A stretch of DNA of 5,413 bases from an uncultured Chloroflexota bacterium (GTDB taxonomy: Bacteria; Chloroflexota; Dehalococcoidia; UBA2247; RBG-13-53-26): assembly GCA_937860285.1 (NCBI GenBank), contig CALMBS010000383.1, forward strand, positions 1-5,413. The letters are read 5' to 3'. The notes beneath the pieces were generated by a model. The model did not search any database and was not told where the DNA came from. It saw only the letters and a list, made by a program, of their open reading frames with translations. Made by a program: the position numbers and the translations under genes. This document shows positions 5,022 to 5,413 of the stretch, piece by piece (position 1 is the stretch's first letter; each line of letters opens with the position of its first letter).

Positions 5022-5413
5022 CTATGCCACCCTGAAGGACCGGGCGGTGGTCCAGGCGCTCTTGTTCCCGGAGGCATCCACTGATCTAACCCTCCAGTAG
5101 TAGGTGCCATGCGAGAGCGATGTCGTAACGGTGTAGTACGAGTAGCTGACCCATGTCTTGCTCACCGCCGGGGAGGAGAAGTCGGCGTTGTTGTCCACCT
5201 GGAGCTGGTAGTGGACCGTGGAGGAAGCCGTGACCTTGCTCCAGTCCAGGTAGGGGGTGTGGTCCGTGATCACCGCACCGTTGGCCGGGGCTACCAGCGC
5301 GGGCACCGCCGGAGCTACGGTGCCCACCGTGAATGACCAGGGCGCCGTCCAGGCGCTCATGTTACCCTTGGCATCCACCGATCTCACCCTCCAGTAGTAG
5401 GTCCCATGTGAAA
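5022..5413 (-). CDS. C-terminal end of a secreted repeat protein with Fn3-like units (partial)
   Basis: About 130 codons are visible, ending at a TAG stop (5022-5024); the frame is open to the right edge, so the start lies outside the window. A GTG at 5387 could be mistaken for a start, but it falls inside a repeat unit whose preceding residues (SHGTYYWR) continue in frame. The visible part is one full 99-aa unit plus part of the previous one. Each unit has 'SHGTYYWRVRSVDA.GN.SAW', and the full unit also shows 'PALVAPANGAVITDHTPYLD', 'VHYQLQVDNNADFSSP' and 'SYYTVTTSL'. This resembles fibronectin type III-like beta modules of bacterial exoproteins. No catalytic residues are visible, and the protein ends right after the last unit (SFRVA) without an anchor. 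An N-terminal enzymatic domain may lie outside the window. Its own terminator follows, so it is probably not co-transcribed with the downstream hydrolase gene. Confidence 0.85.
   Translation of the reverse strand, partial: SHGTYYWRVRSVDAKGNMSAWTAPWSFTVGTVAPAVPALVAPANGAVITDHTPYLDWSKVTASSTVHYQLQVDNNADFSSPAVSKTWVSYSYYTVTTSLSHGTYYWRVRSVDASGNKSAWTTARSFRVA
5051..5413 (-). repeat. 99-aa (297-bp) tandem repeat in the partial CDS
   Basis: Bases 5051-5116 and 5348-5413 align without gaps at an offset of 297 bp and agree at roughly 56 of 66 positions. Both encode the 'GTYYWRVRSVDA.GN.SAW' end of a unit. The conservation at DNA level points to fairly recent duplication or gene conversion. More units probably lie to the right of the window. 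Confidence 0.85.

Noticed and set aside
4762..5110. Plus-strand (4762-5100) and minus-strand (4814-5110) open frames in the intergenic region
   Set aside because: Both run through the perfect terminator stem into the coding end of the repeat gene; the minus one also covers the promoter. The peptides show no recognisable pattern.
5385..5387. GTG as the start of a 121-aa protein
   Set aside because: The frame continues upstream with conserved repeat residues to the window edge, so the GTG is an internal valine.
1..5413. CRISPR array, insertion sequence, tRNA or phage integration site
   Set aside because: No short regularly spaced repeats, transposase frame, terminal inverted repeats or cloverleaf was seen; the only repeats are protein-domain duplications.

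Overview
The window holds two genes, both on the minus strand. They are one complete very large secreted protein (1,509 aa) and the C-terminal end of a second secreted repeat protein that runs off the right edge. DNA is fairly GC-rich (roughly 60 % by eye). Both products are mosaics of extracellular beta-sandwich modules: PKD, DUF11-like, InlB-B-like and Ig-like domains in the first, and Fn3-like units with a 'YYWRVRSVDA.GN.SAW' signature in the second. Such giant modular exoproteins are common in environmental Chloroflexota (Anaerolineae/Dehalococcoidia) and some other uncultured bacteria. That lineage is a guess from style; no phylogenetic marker gene is present.

Layout, right to left along transcription: 5413-5022 is the 3' end of a repeat protein whose start lies outside the window. 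A strong intrinsic terminator sits at 4960-4996. The 319-bp intergenic region then carries a convincing sigma70-type promoter (TTGACA, 17-bp spacer, TATGGT with an extended -10 TG), a leader of about 126 nt with a small hairpin and a doubtful 28-codon ORF, and a clear Shine-Dalgarno. The main gene occupies 4702-173. After its stop come a small hairpin (133-150) and an intrinsic terminator (91-130). Bases 1-97 show no gene. Each gene therefore appears to be its own transcription unit.

The main protein is the notable item. After a signal peptide it has an M23 (LytM/lysostaphin-type) metallopeptidase domain with its metal ligands and catalytic histidines all present. These are followed by a nidogen-like beta module, a DUF11-like domain and an unassigned segment. 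Next comes a lysozyme-like SLT transglycosylase domain with its catalytic Glu and an EF-hand loop. The rest is a carboxypeptidase-regulatory-like domain, three PKD domains, two InlB-B-like repeats and two Ig-like repeats. It thus combines an enzyme type that cuts peptidoglycan cross-links with one that cuts glycan strands, carried on a long adhesive stalk with no recognisable anchor. A secreted, calcium-dependent wall-degrading or wall-remodelling role is the most likely reading (inference). I see no CRISPR, tRNA, rRNA or transposon.
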